Made by a program: the position numbers and the translations under genes. A stretch of DNA of 64,000 nucleotides, taken from contig NC_135715.1 in NCBI RefSeq assembly GCF_964656455.1, forward strand, positions 165,322,437 to 165,386,436, in the 5' to 3' direction. A model generated the notes under the pieces. It searched no databases, was not told the DNA's origin, and worked only from the letters and a program-made list of their open reading frames with translations. The stretch's first letter is position 1; each line of letters starts with the position of its first letter. Shown here piece by piece: positions 33,000 through 45,459 of the stretch. This DNA comes from Halichoerus grypus (taxonomy: Eukaryota > Chordata > Mammalia > Carnivora > Phocidae).

Positions 33000-33540
33000 G
33001 CTACTCCTAAAGGGTCCTGCCTAAAACCCAGATCTGACAGGTCATTCCCCTTCCTTATTTAAAATATTCCGACTCCCCATTGCTTCTGCACATACTGCAT
33101 GCTGACGAGTTGGACCTGGACCTGCTCCGTGAAATTCCTTGGTCATTATTCCCCATCCTTGGCATCCTGTGCTCTAGCCATGGGGGTCTTCAACATTACA
33201 ATCTCACCTTCCCAAGCATTTCCACATGCCTTCTACTCTGCAGAATCCCTGCACCAATTCTCCACCTGGAAAACTCCTAAATCCATGTAGTTCACACACA
33301 CTTTCCCTGGGATGTCTCTCCTTACTTGTTCCTGCCCCATTTGTGGTAGTCTTTGCCATTTCTGTGTCCTGATGGCCTTTCGATGCAGTTAGGGCTAGAA
33401 AGAAAGATCGTATACTCTCCCCTCAATAAATCAGAGAGCTCTTCATGAGCGCAAATGTGTTTGATTCTTCCTTTTATTTTCTGGAATAGAGCAGAATTGG
33501 CTCTCAGTCAATGTTTAAGTGAACAAATGAAGGAATGAAA
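33000..33540 (+). mobile_element. LINE L2 3' fragment, plus orientation
   Basis: L2 landmarks in order: acaggtcattccccttcctt, aaaatattccgactccccat, acatgccttctactctgcag, acctggaaaactcctaaat, and a tcagtcaatgtttaagtgaa end. Confidence 0.8.
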
Positions 33541-34129
33541 AGAAAGTCCCGGAAACCAGAGTCTCAGTCTTTTAAAGCTTCTCCACCGTGTTTCTCTGAT
33601 TGTCTTGTACACAATAATTTATGTCTAACAAGAGTTCTCCCATACTTACATCCTTTTTGAAGACTACTGTTCAAGGATAGGAAAAACGCTAGCATTCTTC
33701 CAACCTCGAGAAGTTGCTACAAAACAGCACAGAGAGGAACAAACAGTAGACTCACTTGGCTTCACAAAATGCTGTTCCTCCTTGAGCTCAGTGAGCACAT
33801 GGATGTACCCTTGTCTTAGAGATACGCTTTGAATGCAGTCATTCTCTGTGTGTAGTCTTGCAAACAAATAGGTCTCACAACTTGGAAACTGATCAGAGAC
33901 AAAAATGTAGGTCTTCCTTCATAAAATAGGATTTCATTCTGCTCTTTTTGTCTTTACCTTTATTTCAATTTATTTTCTAAACCCAAGACACCCAAGGTAC
34001 GAATCAGCATTTATCTTCTTGACATCAGATTCTGAAAATAAAGAATATTCATATTTTGGAGATTCTTAGTACTGGTTATCTGAAATAAAAATTGAGAAGA
34101 ATTGAGAGTAATATTTTAATAGGACATGG
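33541..34129. other. Intergenic, unique AT-rich
   Basis: No gene or repeat recognised. Confidence 0.4.
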
Positions 34130-34300
34130 TGGCTTTCAAATACATGATCTCATGTGATCCTTACAACAGTCTTGTGAAACGGACAGAGCAAAAATTTTAA
34201 ATCCTTGTTTTAGAGGTGAGGAAGCTGAAGCTCGCAGAGCATAAGTGACTTGTCCAAAGCCACATAGCTAGGAAATGGCAGTGCTAGCACCAGAACCAAT
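34130..34300 (-). repeat. MIR-type fragment
   Basis: atgatctcatgtgatcctta, gtgaggaagctgaagctcgc and ccaaagccacatagctagga follow MIR in reverse. Confidence 0.75.
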
Positions 34301-34597
34301 TAGGATTATGTGGGTACCCCCACCTGCCATTGCAAGTATTTGTGAGAAAGCACTCACATTGTCACGCATGCTTTTGGCTATCTTTCCAAGTCTCTAACCT
34401 CCCAACACAAACAGACCATGTTGGGAAACTCGCTACTCAAGGAACTTCTCTGGGTCATTTTCGTGGTCTAATGAGAACATGAGAGAAGATGTATTGAGAA
34501 AGGACAATAGTGAACATTGACCATTCACTTGATTAAAGGTTTGATGCAGAAAGTGACTGAAGTTACTTGGAGGAAAAGCAGATTGTGGGCCTGTGCA

Positions 34598-34652
34598 TTT
34601 TTATTTTATTTTATTTTATTTTATTTTATTTTATTTTGTTTTGTTTTGTTTT
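34598..34652. repeat. (TTTTA)n / (TTTTG)n microsatellite
   Basis: About 55 bp of TTTTA pentamers passing into TTTTG. Confidence 0.97.
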
Positions 34653-35560
34653 TAAACTAGGACTATCCCTTTCTCCATTCTCAGGGAGATACAGACAGTG
34701 ATGAAGAATATAGTGATTCCTTTTATTTGACTAACTGGATCCTTTTCAGAAAAGGTGAGGGTAGTAAATGTGTTGGGAACTCCATTAAAAACAATGGACA
34801 ATTTAATATTCGGCAAATTGGGTGTTCCCTGTTTAGCTTTCTCTTGTTAGAATAATGGAATTTGAGCATTTAGAACATAACTTGTTTTGAAATGATGCAT
34901 GAGTTCCCAAAAACCTTGTTTAACATATTGCTGGAATAATGCATATGAGATGGTTAAAAATGGAAGTAGGAAAAAAAATCCCCAACACCCTTAGAGGAAT
35001 TTGCAATTCATAAAGTTACTGACAATTTTGCATTATAGTTGCCATGGTAACCATGCTAGGCTTCTGCTCAAATGTTTCTCAGAAGGGGAAGGAATAGTAT
35101 ATAATAAGCTCTTCAAGTGTAATTTTTTTTTTATTGTAGTTGAATTAGTGTGTAATTCTTATGTGAGTATTTTAGTAATCCATGAACACGCACTCTAGTT
35201 ACGGTTCTGATTTCTTATCTCTGTATGCTTAAGCAGTGTATGAAAAGTTGCTGGTGACTAGCAATCCTTGGTAATTACTTACAAAAATAATAACAAAAAG
35301 CATTACCCACGGTAATTAATTATAAAAGTGAAAAGCATTTCAAACTTGACTGTAGTAAATTTCCTAGACCAAAGCACTAGCTTGCTTATTGATTCAAAGT
35401 GCTTTCAGCCAAGCATTCAGGCTACATTCACAAGTCACCCCTGGCCCCTTCCATCCTTTTTTTTCAGAAGAGTCCTATATAGTGAATAAATGAGGACCAA
35501 TTAGACCAAAATAATACTTTCATTTGGCCATTTGGATAGGGAGCTATTTTTAAATGGTAA
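34653..35560. other. AT-rich unique stretch, possible conserved non-coding element
   Basis: About 0.9 kb without recognisable repeats, with many homeobox-type TAAT/ATTA words (for example ggtaattaattataa near 35311-35325) and an RFX palindrome at 35038-35051. Conservation cannot be judged from one sequence. Confidence 0.3.
35038..35051. promoter_or_regulatory. RFX palindrome
   Basis: GTTGCCATGGTAAC is a full double half-site X-box (GTNRCC-N2-RGYAAC), nearly self-complementary. Confidence 0.4.
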
Positions 35561-35567
35561 TTGACTC

Positions 35568-35613
35568 TGTGTGTGTGTGCGTGCACGTGTGTGTGCGTGT
35601 GCGCACGTGTGTG
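35568..35613. repeat. Alternating GT/GC tract (Z-DNA-prone)
   Basis: About 46 bp of strict purine-pyrimidine alternation with several CG and CACG steps. Confidence 0.9.
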
Positions 35614-35629
35614 CTTTGTTCAGCTTCTG

Positions 35630-35691
35630 TGGAGCCAGTCGAACAGCTGGGGCGGAGCAGTGCATATCTGGACATGGAGCTAAGGTCATTT
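35630..35691 (+). repeat. Low-copy 62-bp repeat, copy 1
   Basis: About 92% identical by eye (five differences) to 36270-36331. It is followed by a MIR-like piece at about 35735-35850. Confidence 0.85.
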
Positions 35692-35933
35692 TCAGGTTTG
35701 ATTCCATATGGGTTAGTCTTGAATAGAGAAGAGATCTGGGCTTTGGAGTCAAACAGGCCTGGATTGCATTCTAGCTCTGCATTTGACTAGCCGAGACCTT
35801 AGGTAAGTCCCTAAACATTGGGAGCCTCAGTCTCTTCATTGGTGTGAGTGGGATGATCATGTCTTTATTGCAGTGTTTGCCAGAATGAGAGATAGTTGGA
35901 CATGAAACACTTGGCCCAAAGTTTGGCACAGTG

Positions 35934-36500
35934 TATTCGCTGCCTATTGTTCCTGTGACACATCTGTGCAAGCTTCATGTCTTAAAACCACACACATTTA
36001 GTATCTTATAGCGCTGGAGCTCCCAAGTCCAAAATGGGGGTAGCAGGATAAATTCAGGGTGTTGGCAGGGCCGCCTGCCTTTCTTCTCTCCCCAGAAGAG
36101 AATCTGGGTTTTGCTATTGTTGCTCTTCCAGCTTCAGGGGCTGCCTGCATTCTTTGGCTCATGGCCCCTTCCTCCGTCTTCAAAACCTGTAGTGACCGGT
36201 CCGGTCTTTCTCACGTCTCTTCAGCCTGACACTGACTGTTTGCCCTCCTCTTCTGCTGTTAAACCTCTATGGAGCCCGTCTAACAGCTGGGGCAGAGCAG
36301 TGCATGTCTGGACATGGAGCTAAGGTCGTTTGACCTGTGCCTACCCAGGTCATCCAGGATGATCTCCTGATCTTAAGGTCAGTTGATTAACAACCTCAAT
36401 TCTCCCTTGCCGTTACCATAACATATTCATGGTTTCTGAGGATTAGGACATTTTTGGGGGTGGGGGCGGGGGTCATTATTCTGCTTAACCATACACAGCA
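35934..36500 (-). mobile_element. MaLR-type LTR relic, minus orientation, interrupted
   Basis: It runs through tcttaaaaccacacacattt, caagtccaaaatggggg, gtgttggcagggccgcctgc, atggccccttcctccgtctt, aggatgatctcctgatctta and ggtcattattctgcttaacc. A 62-bp foreign piece (36270-36331) interrupts it where the family has a short polymorphic stretch. Confidence 0.6.
36270..36331 (+). repeat. Low-copy 62-bp repeat, copy 2
   Basis: Copy of 35630-35691, lying within the LTR relic. Confidence 0.85.
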
Positions 36501-36559
36501 AGCACCAATAAATGCCAACTGTATAATTTTGTGTCATTGTTACTATTCATAGTATTAGC

Positions 36560-36628
36560 AATAGTAGAATGTTTACCACCTAATAGTAGAATGTTTTTAC
36601 CACCTAATAGTAGAATGTTTACCACCTA
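36560..36628. repeat. Three-copy minisatellite
   Basis: Three units of aatagtagaatgtttaccac with period 22-24; the middle unit has two extra T. Confidence 0.95.
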
Positions 36629-38500
36629 AAACAGGAGTTGGTAGAACAGAGAGAGCTGTCAAAGTCCAGAGCTGCCTGGATCACATGTGGGCCTGCGTGC
36701 CGTTCTTTGTGGCCTCTCTGTTTTCAGACAGTCACATTTCAGTGGATTTGGGTGGGTCCTGGCCGATGGAACCCATATCTGGAGAGCCACCAGGGGACAG
36801 AGTCTCATTTCCCAAATGTCTTGCCTTGATGTGTTTCTAATTATGAGAAGCTTTATTTCATTAACACTGATTTTTTTAAAATGGTCTTCTCAAACCACAC
36901 CAATTCTTAAAATCTAGGAATCGCCTCTCAGGAGGAAAGGCTTCCAGGATCTCGATGAATGCCTGGAGGTGACAAAGAGCGTTTCTTGGTAATATTCTTC
37001 CAGGAGACGCTATCGCCACGCTAGTGCCTGTCGGCCCTACAGGAAAACAAGGTGGGAGGGGCTCGCCTGTTGTCTCCCTGCACTGTGAACAGGATGAAAG
37101 AGTGTTGATATCAGTACAAAGGAAATTATTCTGACCCATGTTCCACCCCAGGACACCCCTTGTGACCAAGGGGTTCATGGAGCTACAGGTCTGGAGGTCT
37201 CATCTGCTTGGGGTGGTTCAGCTGGGCCTGTAGGTGTTGTCAGGCAGACGGCTGAGCAACCACCCAACTCCGTTCTTCCCTTATGAATTTTTCTTCTCTA
37301 GCTTTTTCTCTCTCTCTGTCTCCTAGGTGGGGTTTGCATTATTGCTGCCTGGGAATTCTCTCCAGAGCAATCAAGCAGCTGGGACATCTGTTGTCACTGT
37401 CTACAATGGACGCATCCCCTACGAGTTTGAGATGCTCTGGCTTCACTATGTAGACTGTAGTTTGGAGGAGCAATTCTGAGTCACCACCACTCTCTCTAAT
37501 TATTCTGTAAGAAGGCCTTATTTCTATTTCTCCTTTCCTCTCGCATCTCTATGTGTTTATTCTAATTGCTTTTTTAATTCCCTGACTCTTATTTGGCCTC
37601 CGTTCTTATAATTTGGGCCGACTTCTACTATTGTCCTCTTTTTGGACTAGTTATTTCCTCCTCCTTTGATTTAGTCTATATATTTTCTCAAGAGAATTTA
37701 ATGGGGATTCTTTTATAAGCAAACAACCACTCCTCCAAGTTAATTTTTTTCCAATTTGATTTGCATAAGGAACACGTGCATGAGTTCCTCAGTCTTGTGC
37801 ATTAGCAAAGAACAGTCAGTATGATCTAAGGAACCTGGGTGATTGTCTCTTTTTGCAAGAAATCTACTCATGAATAAATACAAGAAATGTACTTATTTGC
37901 ATTTCCCCTACAATTTTCCTCCTTAGTTCTTTTACATTTTCTGTGCTGCTAATGTACATAATCCCTACTACTGGGGGAACCAGCAGGACTTTGAAAGAAT
38001 GCATTTTGATTTTGTTGATTTACATTTTACCCAAATTGACCCTCTTTGAAAATACAAACTACCCTTCCTGTTGCAAAAAAGGAGATAAATGTTGCTATTT
38101 ACTGGTAGTAAGATAAATGGCAAAGAGGAAGGATATTCTAACTGTAAACTTGTCTTCTCTTTTACTTAGGAGCTAGGACAGAATCTTGGTCTCTTCAATG
38201 TGCATATTCAATAAATGCAATAGCAATTCAATAAATTAGTTGATATTTAAGTATATAAAGGAATGTTTTAATTTCTATCCAAAGGATGAATTTCAGGGAC
38301 TTTGCTTTGGAAAGCATCTATTCCCTGCTTGTTTTCCAGCTCTTGGGGCTATTCAGTTTTTCCCAGTCTTTTGGGAATATAACTAGAATTTACTCAAGTT
38401 CCACTTTCTAGTTTTATTACACTTCAGGATCTCTGCATTCTCAGTTTCTGGATTTAAGTTGACAAGATACCAGGAATGGACTCTGTCAGTTATCATTGTG
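36629..38500. other. Intergenic, no feature recognised
   Basis: The 100-codon minus frame at 36876-37178 has no recognisable product. No clear repeat. Confidence 0.4.
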
Positions 38501-38900
38501 AGGTGTTGTAAGACAGTGAGGTGAAATTGACGTCCCTGGTGTAAGATTAACCCACCTAGTAGTCCCAGCTCAGCCATTTTACTAGCTGTGTGGGCAAGTT
38601 TCTTTACCAGGGTGATCATAACAATCATCCAAACCAGGGCACTTCTAAGGGTGAAGTGAGTGTTATCAATAGTTATGACAGGACGACAAGCACAAATCAG
38701 GCCAAACCAGGATGGATGGTCCCCCGGCTGTTGGCAGTATTAGCTCTTTCCTCTATAATATGTATAGGAAAATGTAAACATTTGAAAAATACCCATGTTA
38801 TAGGATGTTGTAAGGAGTAAATGAGACAATGAATTAAGAGTGCTTAGCTCAGAGACTGGCGTATACTAAGGGTCAGTAAATGTTAGTTAGTGAACTAACT
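38501..38900 (+). repeat. MIR, apparently interrupted
   Basis: MIR words flank an unrelated middle: ttttactagctgtgtgggca (about 38577) and gtaaatgagacaatgaatta with agagactggcgtatactaag (about 38817-38870). Confidence 0.6.
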
Positions 38901-40800
38901 ATACGTCCCCAATTTTTCATGTTCCTCAGGGCAATCTGAAACATTAAATACTATCAACAATTAATATTGATCACTTGCTTATTTTACAGAACTCACCAAA
39001 AGCTCTTGAGTTTATTTCTTAGAACAAGTGTGCCATTTTCCTGTTTCCTAGGAGTACAACGTAGAAGTCTCATCATCCTAACCCCTTGACTTGGTGAATT
39101 AATTTTCTATTAAATCCATTTCATTAGAATGCTGTATACTGTTTTGGGTTTAGATAAAGGAAGAAGCTATAAGCAGCTCTCAGTTTTGGTTGAGAATTTT
39201 ATAGTGCAATCTAATCACCTGTGGAGAATTTCTTCCTCTACTAAGTGTTCCTGAGTAGAGATCTACTTCAAAACTGGATTTTTGCCTGGCTTTGTCAGAG
39301 GTTAGCTGTGGTTCAGGAGGCTTCTAATGTTGCTGTTCTTGCAATAAAAAAGCTTGTAATTGTGACCAAAGATACTTTTCTTTTTTCCCAAAGATACTTT
39401 TTTGATGCTTTAATTTTGTGCAGTAAAGAAGCAAGAATTGGAGATATTAGAATGTCTTTAATGCAATTGTGATAAAAACTCAGTTTAGTTGCACAGAAAT
39501 ATTTGTTATAACTAAAGAAGGGTGGATACCTTGAAAAATACTTCATGTTCATCAGAGAAGGATTCTGAAGAACGCATTTCCAGAGCTGCTTGATGGACCC
39601 AGTAAGTGTGTGCTTGTTTCTACTTTTGTAAGTTATTATATTGGACCTTGTGGAAATCTCAGGACAAATGTTTTCTTGTTGGCATAATCTAGTCGATAGT
39701 TGAGTTATTGATGACTAGTCTCTGTTAAGAGCCCCATAAACTAGTTTCATTAATTCATCCATTCATCTATCCATCCATTGATCTGCACATCTGTTCAACA
39801 AATATTTATCAAGCCTACTATTACATGCTAGGGGCAAAAGATTTAAACAAGCAATATTCAGTTTTTATTCTGTGGTAGATTTGCAACACTGGCTCCATTT
39901 CTCCACCCCGCCCTGTTGGCTATATAACTTTACAGTGGTCTTCTATTTTGATTCTTGTCTCAGACATGAAACTTACTTTGGCCAATGAGTTGTTGGCAAG
40001 CATGGCATTAGCAGAGGCTTGAAAGCACTTGTGCAATCAGGCTTATTCTCATTCTTACCTTCTTCCTCACCATAAGAACATCTGTGCTGGCTTGTTGGAT
40101 GATTAGAGACTTGGAATAGAGATGAGTTAGCCTAGTCATTCCAGCCAAGAATATTCTATTTCAGCTGCAGGCCAGCTGACCCCCGTACATCGATATATCT
40201 CCCTGTACCTGTGAGATGTTTAACTGAGACCAGACAAACCACCCAGCCAAGCCCAGCCAAGATCAGCAGAGCTGTCTGCTCAAACATCCCAGAGGCACAA
40301 GCAAGAATTGCTTATTGCTGGGTGGGCTCTGAAGTATTGTGGTTGGTTTGTAGTCAGCATTACTGGGAATAGTTAATGACACAGCTTCAAAGACTCTTGT
40401 CCTTGTATCTTTTCTCCTTGACAACCACACTTCCATTTTTTCTAAGACATGTTGCATATTTGCCCACTGAATGTTCTCACACATTCTACAATAATTTCTT
40501 TGGAAGAACAAAATAGCTGCTTGGAGGTATTTACTTCCATGGGTATATGCTTCAGAAAGATTTGGATTGAAACTGCAAAAATCCTATGAGCGTCTATGAA
40601 CTGGAGGAGATTCATTCACTTATCTCCCATTTATTGGGTGCTTGGGTGCTGACTCGGTATCAGACACAGTGCTGGGCATTAGGGAACGGGAGGGAGCAAG
40701 TGGAAGTAAGCCTCTTTGTGCAGACTTGGCATTCTGCTGGAGGTTACTCTAAATGAGAAAATAGGCAACAAACAACACAATATGGAGAGTACTAATATAG
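38901..40800. other. Intergenic, no gene
   Basis: L2/MIR-like words occur near 39745-39840 (caacaaatatttatcaagcc) and 40610-40700 (cagacacagtgctgggcatt). The rest is unnamed. Confidence 0.4.
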
Positions 40801-40849
40801 AGGGATGAGCACAATTTTGTTTATTTTTAAATCTAGAGAGACACACCTT

Positions 40850-41095
40850 TAAACAGAAACACTTAAAGAAATACTCTATTAAACCTACTAAATCAGGTTT
40901 CCAGTTACAGAATGAATAATTCACAGGGATGAAAGGTACAGCATAGGGCATATAGTCAATGGTATTATAGTAGCATTAGGTGGTGACAGATGGTAGCTGC
41001 AGTTGGTGAGCATAGCATAACGTATAGAGTTGTTGAATCACAATTTGTACACCTGAAATTAAGGTAACATTGGTGTCAACTATACTTTGATTAAA
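40850..41095 (+). mobile_element. Old L1 3' end, plus orientation
   Basis: tcacaatttgtacacctgaa, ggtgtcaactatactttgat and a following A-rich tail are the end of an L1MA-type element. Confidence 0.7.
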
Positions 41096-41559
41096 AAAAG
41101 AAAATTAAAATATCCTAAAAAATGTTAAAATATAATTATATTATTCACTCATTCATTCAGTGAATTCACATTGAACACCTGGTCTAGACAAAAGAGCAAA
41201 CCAGCTGCTTGGAGGCTATAAAAAACAAGTCCTTTAAAAGGCTTATAATCTAGAATGGGACACCAGCAAAAATAATTAATATAAATCAGAAGGAATTACG
41301 TTCTAAAATGGAGGTTTAAAGTATAATTTAAGTGGAGAGCAAAGAACAATTAATTCTCATTAGGAAAATCATGGAGTGCCTTAAGGGTGCCAGGGAATTT
41401 AAGCTGGACTTTGAAAATCTCTGATTTATATCTACTCAATACAAATAGTTCTATAAAATAAAGGGTATCAGGATGTGGTGGAGGACTTAGATCACTGGCT
41501 GTAAGATTTGGGAAAGTGAAAGCTAAGGGATGCTGCAGAAAAAGAGAACCTTGGAATAC

Positions 41560-41720
41560 TGAAGGCTGGGGGCCTGGGTTCTTTCCTTGGCAGTACAGCT
41601 CATTTGTTGTGTGACTCTCACCAAATCAGTTAGCCAGTTGAGTTTTCTCATCTCAAAAATGAGTAAAGGGTTTCTGGATGATCTCTACAGACTCTTCTAG
41701 CTTTAAGACCCTGAGTAATC
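41560..41720 (+). repeat. MIR fragment
   Basis: tgttgtgtgactctcaccaa, gttttctcatctcaaaaatg, ctggatgatctctacagact. Confidence 0.75.
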
Positions 41721-41808
41721 TAATTAAATCACTCATCGTGTACTTAAACACAATAAAGTGTCCAATATTTTCCATTAGGGATAAGCCAGCATGGGCTCAG
41801 TTATTGGG

Positions 41809-41914
41809 TGTCATGTTTAAACTCATACAGTGTGAATATTTCATACATTTCAGTTATTCATCTGTGAATACACTTCGATCTTAAGTAGCACATTCAACAT
41901 GATGGAAATTGTAT
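41809..41914 (+). repeat. Low-copy about 105-bp repeat, copy 1
   Basis: It matches 45460-45567 at roughly 87% by eye, including a shared block tgaatatttcatacatttca and ttattcat. Confidence 0.85.
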
Positions 41915-41979
41915 TTTGGGGAGTGTCAGAATCATTAGTCCAAGTGAAATGGGGGAGGCTTGTGGGGAAGTTGCATTAC

Positions 41980-42150
41980 AGAGTAGAGCATCAGATGGCC
42001 CTGGGTTTGAGTGCTTGTGCTATCACCAGCCGTGTGATTCTTGCATAAGTCACTAAACTACTCTCTGCCTCAGTGTCCTCATCTGCAAGTGGGAATACCA
42101 ATCCTGCTTCATAAAGTGAGGAGCACAGAAGGTAATATGTTCAATGTTAC
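41980..42150 (+). repeat. MIR fragment
   Basis: gtagagcatcagatggccct, tgattcttgcataagtcact and agtgtcctcatctgcaagtg fit MIR. Confidence 0.75.
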
Positions 42151-44800
42151 TCACTGATAGTTCATTGTGGATAACGTAGGAGTGAATAAATGAGATCTCT
42201 GTATGAGGGTATCCCTCCTTGTATATAAGAGATGTGTTCCTGAAAAATTATATATGACTTGGATTTTTTAAAACCTCTTTTATATTTGAAGTGTACTGTT
42301 TTAAAAGTCCCTGCTGTGACTCCTCTTTCCAAACAATTTGTTGTTTCTTAGATTATGTGAAATTTGAATTTATAAAGCAGAGCAATTATTTTCTTAAAGA
42401 GTGGATTATACAACTCCTCTCAGTGTGGAGTAAACTGCTAGTTGTCTACTCAGTATTCACTTCCCCCTTCTTTGTAAATAAGATATTATTTGAGGCACCA
42501 GTGTGCTCAACTCAAAGACTTCATTTCACAGTCCTTCTTACATACAAGGGTGGCCAATGTGGAATAAGCTGAAGGCAATAGGTAAGGCATCAAGAAGAGC
42601 TCCCTTTCACCCATCAGGAAGAATCCCCCTTACTTTGACCCTTTTCTTGTTTGGAATGAAGGTTGGATGTCTGGAGACCCAGAGACATTTTGTGGCTTAG
42701 AGAATGGAAGTCCTACACTAAAGGTGGTGGAACAGCTAGACAAGGTGCTTTGTGGTGTGGCAGATCAGCCCTGGACTATCCATCTTTGGACTTCCCTTTC
42801 TGTGAGAGAGCAATAACCTTCTATTTTGTTGAAGACTCTGTGATTTTTTGTTCTCTGATATGAGCAGTTTATTGCAGTTCCTAACTGATGCACCTATTGG
42901 TGACATTGTTAAGGTCAGTGTGCTGGGGGGAAGGTGTGCATGTCAGAACCAGAAATCAGAGTAATAATCATACCTGAGCACACACCCTGCCCCCCGCCCA
43001 AGCTAATCATCTGAACAAGATCCTACAAGACTAACCAGTTAATGTTGACAATACTGTTGTTTGTAAAGTTTATTAAACACTCACTTAGATGCTGGGGAAG
43101 CATATAGGAAGGATATGTAGTCTAGTCTTGAGGGACCAGGGAAGTCTTCATTGGGAAGATGGTGTGTATGCTGGAGACTAAAGGAAAGCAGCAGTTAGCT
43201 ACTACGATCAAGGTGAAAGGAAGTGGGGAGGGCAGTGGGAAAGGCATTTTCAGCAAAAGGAACAATGTTTGCAAAGACACAGAGGTAGAAGTGAACTATG
43301 TCTACTTGAGCGAACTGCAAGTAATTAGTCCATAAATGGGACGTAGTGTCAGAGGAAAGGGATAGGGAGGTAGCAAATAAGGCAGGAAACTAGGCAGGAG
43401 AGCAGATCAAACAGACATTTAAAACCACGTTTAGGCAGTTTGCTCTCTTCTAAAAAGGATACACTTCTGCTTTCAACAGTCCATTGTGATGGCATGGAGG
43501 AGGAAGGATGGGACAGGCAGGAGTTGGTTGTGTCAGTGAACCACGTATGAAATGACAGGACTACACTAAGGGCATTGGAAACACAAAGAGTAGACAGATT
43601 CAGGAGATAATATGGGATGGAACCAGTAGGACTTGATGAGTGAGTGGCTTAGTGTCAAAGAAGAGGCCTAGGTTTCTGACTTGGGATCTGTGTTAGTGCA
43701 AATTTGAAACTCTCATGGATGTCATATTTGCTGCCTCATATAAGGATCCTAAATGTCAGCTTCCTATTTAAAAATGAGCTTGGTCACAATTGGCTTAGTG
43801 AAAATTAAATTTTATTGATAAGAAGGGTAAGCCATCTGGCTGTTCTCTGACTGGTTGATATCTATTTCTCTGGGTATAATAAAGATGTAACCTCTGCCAC
43901 AGGAAGCTATTACCTGATATTATTTATTTCCTGATAAAAAGGAGCAAATCATGCCTGGACATCTGTGGAAAATGAGTTTCTAATAAAGCCAAGGTAGTTA
44001 ATGTCTAAATGGAAGTTTCTCTTGTAATGATAAATGTCTACGCTGTTGAAATAGTTTCCATAAAACTCAGTAGGTAAGAGGGTAAAGATACTGTGTAATT
44101 GTCAATGAGGCAATAAAGGGATGTTTGTTTATTGGGTTTATAATCAACAATGAACTCTAACTCTTACGAAAAATGAAAATGTTTTGATGTACCAGTTTAG
44201 CAATAGAAGCTTCTGTTTCAGAAAAAAATTATATTTTAATATGTATTTAGTATACCATTCAGTGGGTACTAGAAAAAAATATGGAAGGTGCCACTGGGAA
44301 AAATAGCAAATGGTGACCGTGTGTGGGAGTACAGTGCTAATAGCTCTTAGAACAAAAAAAGCATATTGCTGACCATTAAGTGTACACAAAAAGCTGTTTT
44401 TCTCTTAATTATTCTATATAATTTTTGCTTATAAAATCCTTCACTGCTAAGCTGCTGTCTGTGTCAGTGGACTGCTAGAGTGTGGCAGCAAGAGGTAAAG
44501 TACACCTTTACCTTGACTACCTGGTGGTTTTTCTCCCTTAAACACCATGATGAAAATAATTAACTGCTTCTTTGGCATTGAATGTCATAGAAACTCATAA
44601 GACCAGTATGCTAAAGATGAGTATGTCACACTCAATTTTCGTCCTTGTCTTGGGTGCTCTCTAGACTCAGGTTGGCTGTTGGTGATCCTCTAGAGGTCTT
44701 AGTGATCACTGAGCTCCAGGGGGATGTGTGATTATCTTCCACTGACTATGAGGGGGCACCAACAGGGGTTCCTTCTCTTGGAGAAAGTTATCTAGAACCA
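42151..44800. other. Intergenic, no gene; unnamed old repeat at 43060-43680
   Basis: 43060-43680 belongs to the same unnamed old family as 3650-4150 and 11460-11790 (agggaggtagcaaataaggc, acatttaaaaccacgtttag). A short A/T-rich unique part surrounds it. No coding frame is supported. Confidence 0.45.
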
Positions 44801-44807
44801 GTCTGTA

Positions 44808-45300
44808 TTAGTCAGGGTCAGACCAAGCTACTGTAACAAAGAGACCCAAACACACTATGGCTCTAAAACCCTAGAAGTTTACTTCTTTTTTGCCTAACAG
44901 TTCAGAGGTGAGAATGAGAAGTGTGGGATAGGTGGATGGTCCTGCCCCACCAGCAATCTATGGTCTCAGGTTTGCTGAGACTTGTTGCTTTGCCTTCCCC
45001 TCAATTATTGTCCACAGCTGCATGGTCAAAGCCATGCCATAAGCATCACATCCTCTTTCCAGCCCAAGGGAAGAGGAAAACAGGGAACTGAGGGGAACCA
45101 GTGTCCATTTAGAAGATATAACACAGAAGTTGCTTATCGTTTTGGCCAAAATATCATCATATGACCACACTTACCTTCAAGGAAATCTGGAAAATATAGC
45201 CTCTAGTTGAGTGGCCAAGTATCCAGGAAAAATTCAGAGTTTTCTAGTACTAAAAGGAAGATGGGGAAAATAGTGATATGGGGGGTGTATGGTAATCTCT
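44808..45300 (-). mobile_element. Probable MaLR-type LTR relic, minus orientation
   Basis: tgtattagtcagggtcagac, aagctactgtaacaaagaga and a tctctgccacac end recall reverse-strand MaLR LTRs. Identification is tentative. Confidence 0.4.
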
Positions 45301-45459
45301 GCCACACGGTCCTTTTGATCTTTAGTAACTGCTGTCTTTCTCTGAGATGAGTTTCATTTTATGAGGTATTTGGGAAGGGGTCACTGTATCTTACTGATGA
45401 TACCCAGATGGTGACTGTTCATTGCTGAGAGAGAAGCCATTGGAAACTACATATTTGAA

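Noticed and set aside
36451..36473. G-run (three runs of five G) as a quadruplex
   Set aside because: Only three runs, inside an LTR relic; weaker than the site at 27286.
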